Shown: positions 25,702 through 35,354, numbered from the stretch's first letter. The stretch is DNA of 57,977 bases from an uncultured Oscillospiraceae bacterium (GCA_900544375.1 UQUZ01000012.1:1-57977); one strand, 5' to 3'. The notes: generated by a model not told the origin, from the letters alone. Made by a program: numbers and translations.

Positions 25702-27030
25702 TCACTTATAATCCTTCGGGTCAAGATAATTCAGCGGATTATACCGTTGATCTCCCTCGTAAACCTCAAAATGCAGGTGTGGGCCGGTTACGTTGCCTGT
25801 ATCGCCCACCTTAGCGATCACCTGGCCGCGCTTTACCCGATCCCCCTGGGAAACCAAGAGCTTACTGCAATGCGCATAGCGCGTAAGCATGCCGTTGCCA
25901 TGATCAATCAGGAGGAATTTACCCCAGGATTTATCCGTCTGGGCGAGCAGGACAGTGCCGCTCTCCGCAGCCACGATATCGTGGCCGTAAACTCCGCTGC
26001 CACTGATATCAATTCCGTAATGGTATTTATAACCTGCCAGGTCACGCGGGCCGAAATAAGAGGTGATGTAGTGGTAGCCGGGCAGCGGCCAAAGCAGATA
26101 TTGGCTCGTGGTATTCTGGCTGCCTGACGAAGACCCGCCTGAGGAAGAAGATCCGCCCGAGGAAGAGCCGCCGTTGCTGCCGCCGGAAGACGACGCATGT
26201 TCGCGTATGTAAGCGGCAATCTGTGCATCAATGGCATCCCGGTCGGCCTGAAGCTTTTTCATTTGCGTTTGATAGGCGGCGCTGTTTTTATCGAGCTGCC
26301 GGATGTAGGCGTTCGTCTTCTGAACGTTCTCGTTCACCTCATCCTCTTTTGCGCTCAGCTGCTGAGCAGAGGCTGTCACATCCCTTTGCCGAGCAACTAG
26401 TGTTTTCTGCTGCTCCTGTAAGGAGGCCTTGTCCGCCTCCATGCTCCGAATCAGCTTGTTGAAGGAAGCTACCTCTTCCGACAGGCGGTCGGCAAGCTCC
26501 GTATCGTGCTTTGCCACCCCGCGCAGCAGTTCGGTGCGCGTCAGAAAAGTTTCAAAATCCCCCGCCTCTAACAAAAACTCCAGCTGGGTTCCGCCGCCGG
26601 ACATATATAGGGCGCGCATTCGTTTTTTCAGCAATTCAAAGGTTTCTTCCACCTGCTTTTGCTGATCATCAGCCTTTTGCTGCGTTTGGGTAATTTTCGT
26701 ATTCAAGCTTTCAATTTGACGGTTCAGGCTGCTGATATCGCTGTTGAGCAGCGCAATGCGCTCCTGTAGGACCTCAGCCTGCTTCTGTAGCGCCTCAACC
26801 TGCTCATTGAGCGCATCAATATATGCCTGCTGATCCGCCATATCGGAAGCAATCGCACTCAGCTTTTTCTTATTGGCTGCAATCTGCTGGTCAAGCTGGT
26901 TGTATTGATCCTGCAAATCTTCAATCGTTGAAGCCCTTGCATAGGGCATCCGCCCTGGGCCGAGCAAAAAAATCCCCAAGGCCAAGCAAATACACAACAA
27001 CGAGCGCAGCCCCTTTTTCCCTTTATCCAA
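25702..27030 (-). CDS. Secreted coiled-coil LytM/M23 peptidoglycan hydrolase (EnvC/PcsB-like)
   Basis: Probable FtsX-controlled murein hydrolase or activator. A signal peptide spans the first 35 residues. Long coiled coils cover about residues 40-285 (repeated QLDQQI, EALQKQAEVLQ), then a Ser/Gly-rich linker, then the LytM domain with HYGIDIS and GPHLHFEVYEG, so the zinc ligands are all present and the domain may be active. The track ATG at 27045 is unlikely. A GGAGGTGG stands seven bases before a TTG at 27030, which gives an 8-bp overlap with ftsX. The gene order ftsE-ftsX-hydrolase strongly supports a role in cell-wall cleavage during division or elongation. Confidence 0.9.
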   Translation of the reverse strand: MDKGKKGLRSLLCICLALGIFLLGPGRMPYARASTIEDLQDQYNQLDQQIAANKKKLSAIASDMADQQAYIDALNEQVEALQKQAEVLQERIALLNSDISSLNRQIESLNTKITQTQQKADDQQKQVEETFELLKKRMRALYMSGGGTQLEFLLEAGDFETFLTRTELLRGVAKHDTELADRLSEEVASFNKLIRSMEADKASLQEQQKTLVARQRDVTASAQQLSAKEDEVNENVQKTNAYIRQLDKNSAAYQTQMKKLQADRDAIDAQIAAYIREHASSSGGSNGGSSSGGSSSSGGSSSGSQNTTSQYLLWPLPGYHYITSYFGPRDLAGYKYHYGIDISGSGVYGHDIVAAESGTVLLAQTDKSWGKFLLIDHGNGMLTRYAHCSKLLVSQGDRVKRGQVIAKVGDTGNVTGPHLHFEVYEGDQRYNPLNYLDPKDYK

Positions 27031-27934
27031 GGCTTCCACCTCCATTTTTTAAATAGCGCTTCATTGAAATCGCACAGCCCACCATGCCGGTGAGTAAGCC
27101 CAGCGCAATAAAGCCGAGCAAAATCCAGCCCGCATAGGCGGAAAACGGCGCCGCACCTATTCCGAAAGCAACGAGCACACTGCTGAACGCCTTGATCGCC
27201 AGCGCATAAATTCCCCACACGGCCCCAAGAGACAGCACTCCGGATAAAACGCCGATTGCCATCCCTTCCACCATAAACGGCCAGCGGATAAAGCCATCGG
27301 TTGCACCGACGTCCTTCATAATACTGATCTCCAGCCGGCGGCTGAAAATCGTCAGCCGGACAGTGTTGGACACGATAAACAAGGATACCAACAGCAGCAT
27401 GCCAATGATAATCCCGGCAATGGCTGTAACAGACTGGCGCATCTCCATCACCTTTCCGGCAAGCTCACTGTTTTCCTGAATGGAAAGCACGCCGGGTAAA
27501 TTTTTTAGGCTTGCAACGGTTTCTTCAAAGCGCGAGAGATCGTCCACCGTTACTTTATAGGCGTCCGGCAGCGGATTCTCGCCCAAGCCTTCCAGCAGAG
27601 CAGCGTCTTCGCCAAGGCTTTCCATCTGCTTCTCCCATGCGGAATCCTTGGAGATAAACACACATCCCTTGACGTTGGGCAGCGCCTTGATCTCTACGCC
27701 CAACTGATCGGCCTCCTCTTTTCCAACGGTATCCTCCAGAAAGACCATCATCACATTCTGCTGCTCAATATGGCCCAGAATGCCATTGATATTGATAAAG
27801 ATCATCGACGCACAGCCGATGATAATCATGCACGACATTAATACGGCGATGGAGGCAACGCTCATCAGCCGGTTCGACCAAAGGCTGCGAAATCCCTCTT
27901 TGGTTAAATATGCAAAACTACCTCTTTTTTTCAT
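27023..27934 (-). CDS. ftsX: Cell division ABC transporter permease FtsX
   Basis: Four-helix membrane protein, 303 residues, that relays ATP hydrolysis by FtsE to an extracellular peptidoglycan hydrolase. A cytoplasmic start, first helix near residues 24-47, extracellular loop of about 120 residues that includes VMMVFLEDTVG and the LPGV segment, then three more helices, with RRLEISIMKDVGATDGFIRWPF between helices two and three. It overlaps ftsE by four bases (ATGA) and has GGAGGT before its ATG. The next gene encodes its likely partner hydrolase. Confidence 0.95.
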   Translation of the reverse strand: MKKRGSFAYLTKEGFRSLWSNRLMSVASIAVLMSCMIIIGCASMIFININGILGHIEQQNVMMVFLEDTVGKEEADQLGVEIKALPNVKGCVFISKDSAWEKQMESLGEDAALLEGLGENPLPDAYKVTVDDLSRFEETVASLKNLPGVLSIQENSELAGKVMEMRQSVTAIAGIIIGMLLLVSLFIVSNTVRLTIFSRRLEISIMKDVGATDGFIRWPFMVEGMAIGVLSGVLSLGAVWGIYALAIKAFSSVLVAFGIGAAPFSAYAGWILLGFIALGLLTGMVGCAISMKRYLKNGGGSLG

Positions 27935-28671
27935 AGGGCACCTCCCGCCTGAACCGCATCGGAAAGCGGCTCAATGGGCTGCGGTACGTCTGGCTCCTGA
28001 GGCGCTTGTGCCGCCGTATCGCCAACGATGCAGCCGTTACCCAAGGTAATCACGCGGCGGTCAAAAGCGCGCACAAGCTCGTGCTCATGGGTTACCATGA
28101 CAATGGTCGTCCCCATTTCATTGAGGCAGGTTAAGAGCTTTACCACCTCATAGGACATGGTGGGATCGATATTGCCCGTAGGCTCGTCCGCAATAATCAG
28201 GTTGGCATTGTTGGTTAGCGCCCGCGCAAGGGCGACGCGCTGCTGCTCTCCACCGGAGAGTTCCTCCGGGTAGCAGGAGGCCTTTGTCATCAGGCCCACC
28301 AGCCGAAGCACAAACGGCACGCGCTGCCGGATCTCCGCCGGGCGGGCGCCGATGACGCGCATGGCGAAAGCCACGTTATCATAAACCGTCATCTTGGGGA
28401 TCAGGCGAAAATCCTGAAAAACCACGCCCATGGTGCGGCGCAGCAGCGGAATCTCCTTCTTTTTCATTGCGGCCAGATCAAACTTCCCCACGCGGATTGT
28501 GCCGCTGGTCGGCGTTTCCTCATGCATGATGAGCTTGAGGAAGGTGCTCTTGCCAGCGCCGGAAGCGCCGACGATAAACACAAATTCGCCTTTTTGAATT
28601 TGCAGGCTTACGTCTTTGAGTGCCATGGTGCCGTTTTCGTACGTTTTAGAAACGTTGTGGAACTCAATCAC
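27931..28671 (-). CDS. ftsE: Cell division ATP-binding protein FtsE
   Basis: ATPase of the FtsEX complex, 246 residues. Walker A GASGAGKST, signature LSGGEQQRVALARAL and Walker B LIIADEPTGNID are intact. The long in-frame extension to 28893 is rejected: homologues begin MIEFHNVSKTYENG, which coincides with the GTG at 28671, and AAAGGA lies nine bases upstream. The C-terminal tail after about residue 225 is acidic and Pro-rich. It leads the operon ftsE-ftsX-LytM hydrolase-S41. Confidence 0.95.
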   Translation of the reverse strand: MIEFHNVSKTYENGTMALKDVSLQIQKGEFVFIVGASGAGKSTFLKLIMHEETPTSGTIRVGKFDLAAMKKKEIPLLRRTMGVVFQDFRLIPKMTVYDNVAFAMRVIGARPAEIRQRVPFVLRLVGLMTKASCYPEELSGGEQQRVALARALTNNANLIIADEPTGNIDPTMSYEVVKLLTCLNEMGTTIVMVTHEHELVRAFDRRVITLGNGCIVGDTAAQAPQEPDVPQPIEPLSDAVQAGGAL

Positions 28672-28904
28672 TGCACACAGTCCTTTCTTCACATAGGACG
28701 CCTTTTGATCAAACGCGCCGCAAAACATCGCAGCGTGAAAAAGCGCGGCCCTGCGCCCCATGGGCGTAGGCTGCGGGATGTGGCACAAAACCCGCAGGCT
28801 CTTTTTCGGGGCGCAGCTGCGCCCATTCCCCTCCATAGGGATGCACATGCCTGCTGAGAACAGCATCCGGCATATGCAAAAAACAAAAGGCACACCCTAA
28901 AGAA

Positions 28905-28938
28905 CCAACCCCCGGCAGGGCCATCCGCCGGGGGTTGA
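28905..28938 (-). terminator. Terminator-like hairpin after the PucR-type regulator
   Basis: Perfect 10-bp stem AACCCCCGGC/GCCGGGGGTT (28907-28916 and 28927-28936). On the minus strand only CTTTAG follows, so the T-run is weak. The 280 bases between the regulator and ftsE hold nothing else clear. Confidence 0.55.
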
Positions 28939-28953
28939 CAGCCGGTACCGGAA

Positions 28954-30039
28954 TTAATACTTTACCGGGTTGGAATCCAAATATTTTTTCACCATCAGAG
29001 CCACTTTAAAGACGATCGCATCATCAAACTCGCGCAGGTCAAGGCCTGTGAGTTTCTTAATCTTTTCCAGGCGGTAGACCAATGTGTTGCGATGCACGAA
29101 CAGCTTGCGGGATGTTTCGGAAACATTGAGGTTGTTCTCAAAGAAGCGCTGGATGGTAAACAGCGTTTCCTGATCGAGATTCTCAATCGAACCGCGCTTG
29201 AACACCTCGCGCAGGAACATATCGCACAGCGTTGTCGGCAGCTGATAGATCAGGCGGGCGATACCAAGGTTGTCGTAGCTGACGATGGTTTTTTCCGTGT
29301 CGAACACTTTGCCGACCTCCAGGGCAACTTGCGCCTCCTTGAAAGACCGCGCAAGCTCCTTGATGCCGCTGACCGTTGTGCCGATGCCAACCAGGGCGTG
29401 CGTATAAAATTCTGTGCCCAAAGAATCGGCGATAGAACGGGCGAGCTTTTCAAGATCCTTCGGCTCAATATTCGCGCGCACCTCTTTAACAAGCGCGATA
29501 TCCGTTTCGTTGATATTAATCACGAAATCCTTGGTCTTATCCGGGAACAGGTTTTGAATAACGTCGTAAATGGATACGTCGTTGTGTTCCAGAATGCGGA
29601 TGAGCAGCACGACGCGGGTGGCGTCGTTGTTAAAACGAAGCTCCCTCGACTTGAGGTAGATATCTCCCGGCAGGATATTGTCGAGGATCACGTTTTTGAT
29701 GAAGTTGCTGCGATCGTACTTTTCATCATAATACTGCTTTATGCTGCTCAATGCAACGGCAATTATATCCACATAACGGCGGGCAATGTCATCCGTGCCT
29801 TCGACAAACACGGCGTATTCCGGATGCATATGGGTGCCAAATGCGCGATAGGTAAAGGAATCGATCGTGGTCACCTCGCCGCCAGTAAAAACATCAGAGA
29901 GGGAGGACTCCTGAACCTCACCGATCCGGCCGAGCTCGCTACAGGAAATAATGGTGCCCGTTTCATCCACCACGCCCACCGTGCGGTCAATGGCATCCTT
30001 CATCTGATGGATGACGCCTTGGAACAATCTGTTTGACAT
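28954..30039 (-). CDS. PucR/CdaR-family transcriptional regulator
   Basis: A 361-residue regulator. The N-terminal segment (RTVGVVDETGTIISCSE) resembles the ligand-sensing domain of CdaR proteins, the centre a GGDEF-like fold, and the last 60 residues form the PucR helix-turn-helix: NLNVSETSRKLFVHRNTLVYRLEKIKKLTGLD (a motif region near residues 302-333). The ligand is unknown. It has its own strong promoter and is separated from ftsE by 280 bp and a hairpin, so it is not obviously the controller of the ftsEX operon. Confidence 0.88.
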   Translation of the reverse strand: MSNRLFQGVIHQMKDAIDRTVGVVDETGTIISCSELGRIGEVQESSLSDVFTGGEVTTIDSFTYRAFGTHMHPEYAVFVEGTDDIARRYVDIIAVALSSIKQYYDEKYDRSNFIKNVILDNILPGDIYLKSRELRFNNDATRVVLLIRILEHNDVSIYDVIQNLFPDKTKDFVININETDIALVKEVRANIEPKDLEKLARSIADSLGTEFYTHALVGIGTTVSGIKELARSFKEAQVALEVGKVFDTEKTIVSYDNLGIARLIYQLPTTLCDMFLREVFKRGSIENLDQETLFTIQRFFENNLNVSETSRKLFVHRNTLVYRLEKIKKLTGLDLREFDDAIVFKVALMVKKYLDSNPVKY

Positions 30040-30111
30040 AAAATAGCCCCCAATGCTTCATTAATTTGGCTCTTCAATTTTTTATACATTATGCCCATGA
30101 CTACGCTATAC

Positions 30112-30140
30112 ATTTTACACAATCCGATGGGTCTTTGCAA
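30112..30140 (-). promoter_or_regulatory. Promoter of the PucR-type regulator
   Basis: Minus strand: TTGCAA (30135-30140), 17 bases, TAAAAT (30112-30117), 72 bp before the start codon. Confidence 0.65.
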
Positions 30141-30375
30141 GTTTTTTGACGAGAAAAGTTATGGAATTTCTTAAAAAAGGTATACAAAACCCATATATTC
30201 CCTTTTTTCTATTGACATGTCACAACATTCAAAAGGCATTCTTGGCTGTTTTTACAAAAGAATAAGTTTGTATAAATTCACGATAACTTTCCACCAAATC
30301 AAATTTGCTCTCTCTAATTTTACCTAAGGGTTCTATAAATCCATAGATAGCATCTAACAGCAACAAGGCCCGATT
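30141..30375. other. AT-rich intergenic stretch, nothing seen
   Basis: Between the regulator's promoter and the stop of the secreted protein I find no ORF or hairpin of terminator quality. The DNA is markedly AT-rich. Confidence 0.4.
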
Positions 30376-31401
30376 TTAACCAATCAACTCTGCTGTACGC
30401 AGAGGAACGATCCGGTCGACCGGGTAAAGGCATCGATTCAACGGGACCGTGCTGTATTTTGTGGCCGCTGATTCAAACAGGCAATAGGTATAGTCGCCGT
30501 CGGAATCAATCTCCTCGAGCATTGGAGGCAGGGTCAAAATGCGCGCGGCCTCGCCTAAAGCGATTTCGCCACTGTCCGCCGGTGCATCATAGGCAGGGTA
30601 ATACACATGGAGGCGCGCATCATTTTTGCGGCCATAAGAGCAGCTGGTGAGCAGCGCCGTCTTGCCGCCCTCCTGCACAAAGGATACGCCTTGCGTCTGT
30701 GCCGGAAGCTCCATAAAGCGCACAGCCGTTGTCGCAGCGATGTCCCCGTTGATCTCCGCCTGATAGCCGTAGAGAATTCCGCTCTCCTTCTCCGCAAAGG
30801 TGCCCACCCAAAGCAGGCCGTCATAATAGGTGACGAGCGAGGCAGTTTTCAGCAGCTTGTCCGTCGAGATCTCATATTCCACCCGCACGCTATCCGCACC
30901 GGAGGCGACAGCCCGCTGCAAGGTTTCATAAGAAAAGCCTTTTAGCGTTTTATCGCTGCTCTGGGCAATCCAGATCAAGGAACCGTCAAAGGCGATACCG
31001 CCGGCATGGTTGCGGTTCGGCAGGACGAGCGTGGCCAAGTATTCTCCCCTGTTGCCTCCCGCATGGGAGAGCACATACACCACAGAGTTATGCGCTTCCT
31101 TTGCATCATAGGCTGTAATCAACAAATAGTCCCCCGCAATGCATAAGCCCTGCGGAACCATGTCCGTGCACACGGTTCCGTCAATATTTGTGTGCTTCAG
31201 CCCGGGCACCGCGGGCAGATAGGAGGGCTCATAACACGCTGCAAAATCCGCATACTTCCCCACGGCCTTTTCAAATCCAGCCTCGTAACGGTAGCCCGTG
31301 CTCGTAGGCGTGCCGTCGGGAGGCGGGGCAAGCAAGGAGAAGAGCGTGCAGAGCGCCACGCAAAGCAGCGTAATCAACGCAATGATCTTTTTCATCAACA
31401 A
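30376..31401 (-). CDS. Secreted protein, propeller-like, function unknown
   Basis: A 341-residue exported protein with an N-terminal signal peptide (MKKIIALITLLCVALCTLF, followed by a Pro/Thr linker). The rest shows repeating blade-like strands, such as GLCIAGDYLLITAYD, GIAFDGSLIWIAQ and SLVTYYDGLLWVGTF, typical of a beta-propeller. No catalytic motif is recognisable. Two starts are possible: a TTG at 31401 with AAAGGA at six bases, or the ATG at 31395. It lies about 80 bp downstream of the HAD phosphatase gene and may share its transcript. Confidence 0.72.
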   Translation of the reverse strand: MLMKKIIALITLLCVALCTLFSLLAPPPDGTPTSTGYRYEAGFEKAVGKYADFAACYEPSYLPAVPGLKHTNIDGTVCTDMVPQGLCIAGDYLLITAYDAKEAHNSVVYVLSHAGGNRGEYLATLVLPNRNHAGGIAFDGSLIWIAQSSDKTLKGFSYETLQRAVASGADSVRVEYEISTDKLLKTASLVTYYDGLLWVGTFAEKESGILYGYQAEINGDIAATTAVRFMELPAQTQGVSFVQEGGKTALLTSCSYGRKNDARLHVYYPAYDAPADSGEIALGEAARILTLPPMLEEIDSDGDYTYCLFESAATKYSTVPLNRCLYPVDRIVPLRTAELIG

Positions 31402-31478
31402 TCCCGTTCCTTTCTCGATCCTTTTTAACCGCCGGGCGAACCACGCCGGCCAGCCCTTGGCGGATTTTTTCCAAATTG

Positions 31479-32120
31479 CTATCGTTCCATGATCAATGTG
31501 GGGATTGCGGCCAAGTCCTTTTCCACGAACGCACCGGTTTTACGCAGCCTTTCCTCTGATTGCTGCCCGTTTGGGAGCAATACGCAATGCGTGCCAAGCA
31601 CCTGCGCAAGCTCATAATCGTGCACCATATCGCCTACGGAAAGCGTCCGCTCCGGTAGAGTGTGAAGCCGGTCAAGCAGGCTGCGCGCCCGCTCGATTTT
31701 ACCTGCCGAGATATAATCCCCCGCTCCGCTAACTGCTTCAAAATAATCCGCTATGCCGAAACGGCGGAGATAGCCGTTGAGCGTTGCCTCATGGAAAGAG
31801 GAGACGATGATCTGCCGCACACCCATTTGACGCAGGCGCTCCAGCGTTTCCCGCGCGCCCCGCATCAGGCCGGCAGAACAGATATAACGGTCATACCCTT
31901 TCATAAAGCCGTCTGCCAGCTCGTCAAAGGGCGTCTGCTCAAAATCGAAGAGCTTGCAGTAATAGTTAATCACCGGAATATCAATCATTTCACGGTATTC
32001 CTCCCGGCTGGTCAGGGGCTTCCCATGGCGAGCCAAAAGATCGTTCATACTGGCTACCGCCACATCCACATCGTCGAGCAGCGTGCCGTTCCAATCCCAC
32101 AGTATCGTATCAATTGGCAA
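31479..32120 (-). CDS. HAD-superfamily phosphatase
   Basis: A 213-residue cytoplasmic phosphatase of the phosphoglycolate-phosphatase-like group. Motif I reads LWDWNGTLLDD, keeping the nucleophile Asp but with Asn at the second position, a variant seen in this subgroup. Motif II IIVSSFHE, motif III Lys in SAGKIERA and motif IV VGDMVHDYE follow. A TTG at 32120, seven bases after GGAGG, gives the usual N-terminus; the track ATG at 32198 lies inside the upstream deacylase gene. Substrate unknown. Confidence 0.87.
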   Translation of the reverse strand: MPIDTILWDWNGTLLDDVDVAVASMNDLLARHGKPLTSREEYREMIDIPVINYYCKLFDFEQTPFDELADGFMKGYDRYICSAGLMRGARETLERLRQMGVRQIIVSSFHEATLNGYLRRFGIADYFEAVSGAGDYISAGKIERARSLLDRLHTLPERTLSVGDMVHDYELAQVLGTHCVLLPNGQQSEERLRKTGAFVEKDLAAIPTLIMER

Positions 32121-32146
32121 TGCGTTTCCTCCCGTCTGATTAAATT

Positions 32147-32647
32147 TTATACAGTTAAAAACCGACAGGGATGCCCATACGCCTCGAGCAGCCGGCACAG
32201 ATCCTGAAAGCGTAGGAAAACGGTGGCGTGATTATCGTTCGGATGAAAGCCGGCCCGCTCCAATCCCTTCAAATCCCGGTCAAAAAGGACCTTCACGGCG
32301 CGTCCGCTTTCATGAATCAAACCAAGCGGCGTAACGGCGCCCTTTTTCAGCCCTAAACATTGCTCCAGCCGCTCCTCGGAGGCAAAGCACAGCCGTGAGC
32401 TCGGCAGCTGACGGGCAATTGCCTTCAAATCCGCCCGTTTATCGCTGCGAATTACAAGGAGAAAAAGATGGCGGCCGCTGTGATCCTGCAAAAATAAATT
32501 TTTGGGGATCTCTCCATATTTCTGGATTCCCATTGCGGCAATTTCATCGATTGTCCCCGCAGCGGGATGACGGATCAGTTCATAGGGAATGTTGAGCTGG
32601 TCGAGCGCCCGGAGCGCTTGCTGCTGTGCTTCCCGATTTGCTTCCAT
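32147..32647 (-). CDS. ProX/YbaK-family aminoacyl-tRNA deacylase
   Basis: A 166-residue free-standing editing domain that removes a mischarged amino acid (typically alanine) from tRNA-Pro. The lysine-bearing strand KNLFLQDHSGRHLFLLVI, then SDKRADLKAIA, GLKKGAVTPLGLI and GFHPNDNHATV match the ProX (PrdX) branch rather than E. coli YbaK. AGGAGG precedes the ATG at 32647. It is 26 bp upstream of the HAD phosphatase, so both are likely on one transcript. Confidence 0.88.
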   Translation of the reverse strand: MEANREAQQQALRALDQLNIPYELIRHPAAGTIDEIAAMGIQKYGEIPKNLFLQDHSGRHLFLLVIRSDKRADLKAIARQLPSSRLCFASEERLEQCLGLKKGAVTPLGLIHESGRAVKVLFDRDLKGLERAGFHPNDNHATVFLRFQDLCRLLEAYGHPCRFLTV

Positions 32648-32801
32648 CCCGATTCCTCCTGCCCGACCCATGGACGCTCCCTATTTACCTATGCGCCGTT
32701 TCATACGGCTGAATTATAGCACGATTTCGCCTTGGAGCCAACCTCAGTTGTGCAAAATAAATGAAAAATCCGCAAAAAGTATCCCTTTTGCGGATTTCAG
32801 T

Positions 32802-33794
32802 TCATAATGGTAGCTTTCCAAAAGAAATTCCGGCCTCCCGGCGAATTTGCTCCATCACGCGGCAGACACTGCTAGTCAGCTCCACCGCCCGCGCGGCGTC
32901 TAGCCAAAAGCGCCCCGGCTCTTGCGTAAAACGGCAAAATGCTTCCGTTTCCCCCCGCATGGCCTCCGCCTTGTTAAGCAATCCGCAGAGTGTTCGCCGC
33001 GTCCCATCCGGCAGGTGCAGCTCCATCCCTGCCAGCATTGAAATGGACTGGATGGTGATGCTGCCCTGATCGCCCAGGATTTCGGAGCCTGCATAGCCCT
33101 GCCCGATTTTTGACCACGAGAGCAGCACCTCCCGCTCCGGGTAAGAAAGGCACGCGCTGCCGAACCCATCCGCTCCGGTGCTGAGGAAGCCCGCCGACGC
33201 GCGCACGCGCTCCGGCTCGCCAAATAGATCGATAGCCGGATACACACAGTAAACCCCCAAATCCATCAGGCTGCCTGCCGCCATAGCAGGGTTAAAAATA
33301 TTGGGCACTTCACCCTTTAATAGGGCCGGATATCGGGAGGAGAGCTGCGAAAAATCAAAGCGCGCGGCGGAAATCCGCCCAATCTGCCCCATTGCCTTGT
33401 GCAGGATTTCCCGTGCAGGCAGGTAGCGCATCATAATCGCCTCCATATAGACGAGGCCTTTTTCCGCTGCAAATGCGCACAATTCATCAAACTGTTCCGG
33501 CGCTGTCACAATAGGCTTTTCACACAACACATGTTTTCCGCCGGCAAGCATCCGCTTGCTTTGCGAATAGTGAAAGGCATTCGGGCTGGCGATATACGCC
33601 GCGTCCACGGCCGTGCTCTCTGCCAACGCGTCAAGGGACGTATAGACAATGGGAATCTTCCATTCGCGCGCGAAAGCCTCCCCTGTTTCCAAGCTGCGGG
33701 AATAGACGGCGGCTATGTCAATGCCCCCTGCCAGGCGCGCGCCTTCCACGAAATGCCCGGCAATGGCGCTGGTGCCGATGATACCGATTCGCAT
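32802..33794 (-). CDS. Gfo/Idh/MocA-family oxidoreductase
   Basis: A 330-residue NAD(P)-dependent sugar or polyol dehydrogenase of unknown substrate. The Rossmann start RIGIIGTSAIAGHF is followed by AAYIASPNAFHYSQ and HVLCEKPIV, the family's EKP motif with catalytic lysine. The C-terminal domain includes MDLGVYCVYPA. The frame begins upstream of the ATG at 33794, but that codon fits the family and has AAAGGAG before it. It sits 86 bp downstream of cysS with only a weak hairpin between, so it may be read through. Confidence 0.88.
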   Translation of the reverse strand: MRIGIIGTSAIAGHFVEGARLAGGIDIAAVYSRSLETGEAFAREWKIPIVYTSLDALAESTAVDAAYIASPNAFHYSQSKRMLAGGKHVLCEKPIVTAPEQFDELCAFAAEKGLVYMEAIMMRYLPAREILHKAMGQIGRISAARFDFSQLSSRYPALLKGEVPNIFNPAMAAGSLMDLGVYCVYPAIDLFGEPERVRASAGFLSTGADGFGSACLSYPEREVLLSWSKIGQGYAGSEILGDQGSITIQSISMLAGMELHLPDGTRRTLCGLLNKAEAMRGETEAFCRFTQEPGRFWLDAARAVELTSSVCRVMEQIRREAGISFGKLPL

Positions 33795-33823
33795 GGAAAA
33801 ATATACTCCTTTATGGCAAACCG

Positions 33824-33847
33824 AGCCCTGCGATGAATTGCGCAGGG
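33824..33847 (-). terminator. Weak hairpin between cysS and the oxidoreductase gene
   Basis: GCCCTGCG/CGCAGGGC (33824-33831 and 33840-33847). No T-run follows on the minus strand, so it may be an mRNA-end or partial terminator rather than a full stop. Confidence 0.35.
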
Positions 33848-33880
33848 CCTGGCTTTGCATGATACATTTATTGATTATTC

Positions 33881-35284
33881 TTATTCGGCGTATTTCCACT
33901 TTACACCCTGCGGCGTATCCTCCAAAATGATATTGCGCGCCTTCAGTTCATCGCGGATGCGATCCGCCTCCGCCCAATTTTTCGCCTTGCGCGCCGCATT
34001 GCGCTGCTCGATGAGCGCTTCAATCTCATCATCCAGGCTCTTCTCTTCCGCGCGGTTGTAGACGAGGCCCAGGATGCCGCACAGCGTGTCAAACAACTCA
34101 GAAGCCTGCTCGCACAGCCTGCGTGAGTGCACGCCCGCCGCCACATGCGTGTTGATATCACGCACAAGCTCATAAACGGCTGCGAGCGCGTCCGCCGTGT
34201 TCAGGTCGTCATCCATCGCCTCTTCGAATTGCTTTCTGCGCTCTGCCAGCTTTGCGAGCACTGCATCATCCTCTGCGCCGGGCTCTTCCACCGCGTTTTT
34301 CAGCGCAAAATCGAGGCTATCGCGGCAGCTGTAAAGCCGCGCCAAAGAGGCCTTGCATTGCTCGATGATATCGATGCTGTAGTTGATCGGGCTGCGGTAT
34401 TGCGAGGAGATCATCAGGTAGCGGATGGGCTCGTAGCCATATTCCCGCGCCACGTCGCGCACCGTAAAAAAGTTGCCGAGGGATTTCGACATCTTGCGGT
34501 TATCCACATTGATGAAGCCGTTGTGCATCCAGTAGTGCGCAAAGGGCGCGCCGTTGCAGCATTCGCTCTGCGCAATCTCATTCTCATGGTGCGGGAAGAT
34601 CAAATCCTGCCCGCCGCAGTGGATGTCGATCGTTTCGCCGAGATAACGGCGAACCATGGCGGAGCACTCGATATGCCAGCCCGGCCGGCCCTTGCCCCAC
34701 GGGGAATCCCAACTCGGCTCACCCGGCTTCGCGGCCTTCCAAAGGGCAAAATCCATGGGCTCCTTTTTCACTTCGCCGATATTGATGCGTGCGCCCGCCT
34801 CCAGCTCCTCCAGCGGCTGGTGGGAAAGCTTGCCGTATTCTTTGAATTTCGCGGGGCTGAAATACACGTCGCCCTGCGCTTCATATGCATAGCCCTTTTC
34901 GACCAGAGCAGAAATAATAGCGATGATCTCGTCGATATTCTCCGTCGCCTTCGGGTGAACGGTTGCCTCACGAATATTCATCCCCTTGGCGTCCACCCAA
35001 AATTCCTTGATATATTTTTCCGACACCTCGGAGAAGGTGAGCCCCTCCTCATTGGCACGGCGGATGATCTTATCGTCGATATCCGTAAAATTCTGCACGA
35101 AGCGCACATTGTAGCCACGGTATTCAAGGTAGCGGCGCAGCACGTCGAACACGCATAGCGGGCGGGCGTTGCCGATGTGGATATAGTTATAAACCGTGGG
35201 GCCGCATGCATAAATTTTGACCTCGCCCGGCGTGATGGGTTGCAGCTCTTCCTTCTGCCGGGTCAGTGTGTTATAAACCTTCAT
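33881..35284 (-). CDS. cysS: Cysteinyl-tRNA synthetase
   Basis: It charges tRNA-Cys. 467 residues, class I. Zinc cysteine in YACGPTVYN, HIGN as the HIGH-like box, IHCGGQDLIFPHHENEIAQSE and KMSKSLGNF as the KMSKS box are all intact. The C-terminal DALR-type helices are normal. The ATG at 35284 has AAGGAG nine bases upstream and aligns with homologues, so the longer frame to 35332 is rejected. It is co-transcribed with cysE behind a Cys T-box, a common arrangement in Firmicutes that ties cysteine synthesis and charging together. Confidence 0.96.
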   Translation of the reverse strand: MKVYNTLTRQKEELQPITPGEVKIYACGPTVYNYIHIGNARPLCVFDVLRRYLEYRGYNVRFVQNFTDIDDKIIRRANEEGLTFSEVSEKYIKEFWVDAKGMNIREATVHPKATENIDEIIAIISALVEKGYAYEAQGDVYFSPAKFKEYGKLSHQPLEELEAGARINIGEVKKEPMDFALWKAAKPGEPSWDSPWGKGRPGWHIECSAMVRRYLGETIDIHCGGQDLIFPHHENEIAQSECCNGAPFAHYWMHNGFINVDNRKMSKSLGNFFTVRDVAREYGYEPIRYLMISSQYRSPINYSIDIIEQCKASLARLYSCRDSLDFALKNAVEEPGAEDDAVLAKLAERRKQFEEAMDDDLNTADALAAVYELVRDINTHVAAGVHSRRLCEQASELFDTLCGILGLVYNRAEEKSLDDEIEALIEQRNAARKAKNWAEADRIRDELKARNIILEDTPQGVKWKYAE

Positions 35285-35354
35285 GAAAAATCGCTCCTTC
35301 TTTTTTCTAATGGTCATTTTATCGGATTCCATCCTCTTTTACAAGAGAAAACGG

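Noticed and set aside
31479..32120. HAD motif with Asn instead of the second Asp (DWNGT)
   Set aside because: The DxN variant is common in this HAD subgroup and the other motifs are intact, so it is not a sign of a dead enzyme.
34127..35158. 343-residue open frame on the plus strand
   Set aside because: It lies fully antisense to cysS, whose motifs (CGPTVYN, HIGN, KMSKS) are intact on the minus strand; the long open frame is a by-product of GC-rich codon structure.
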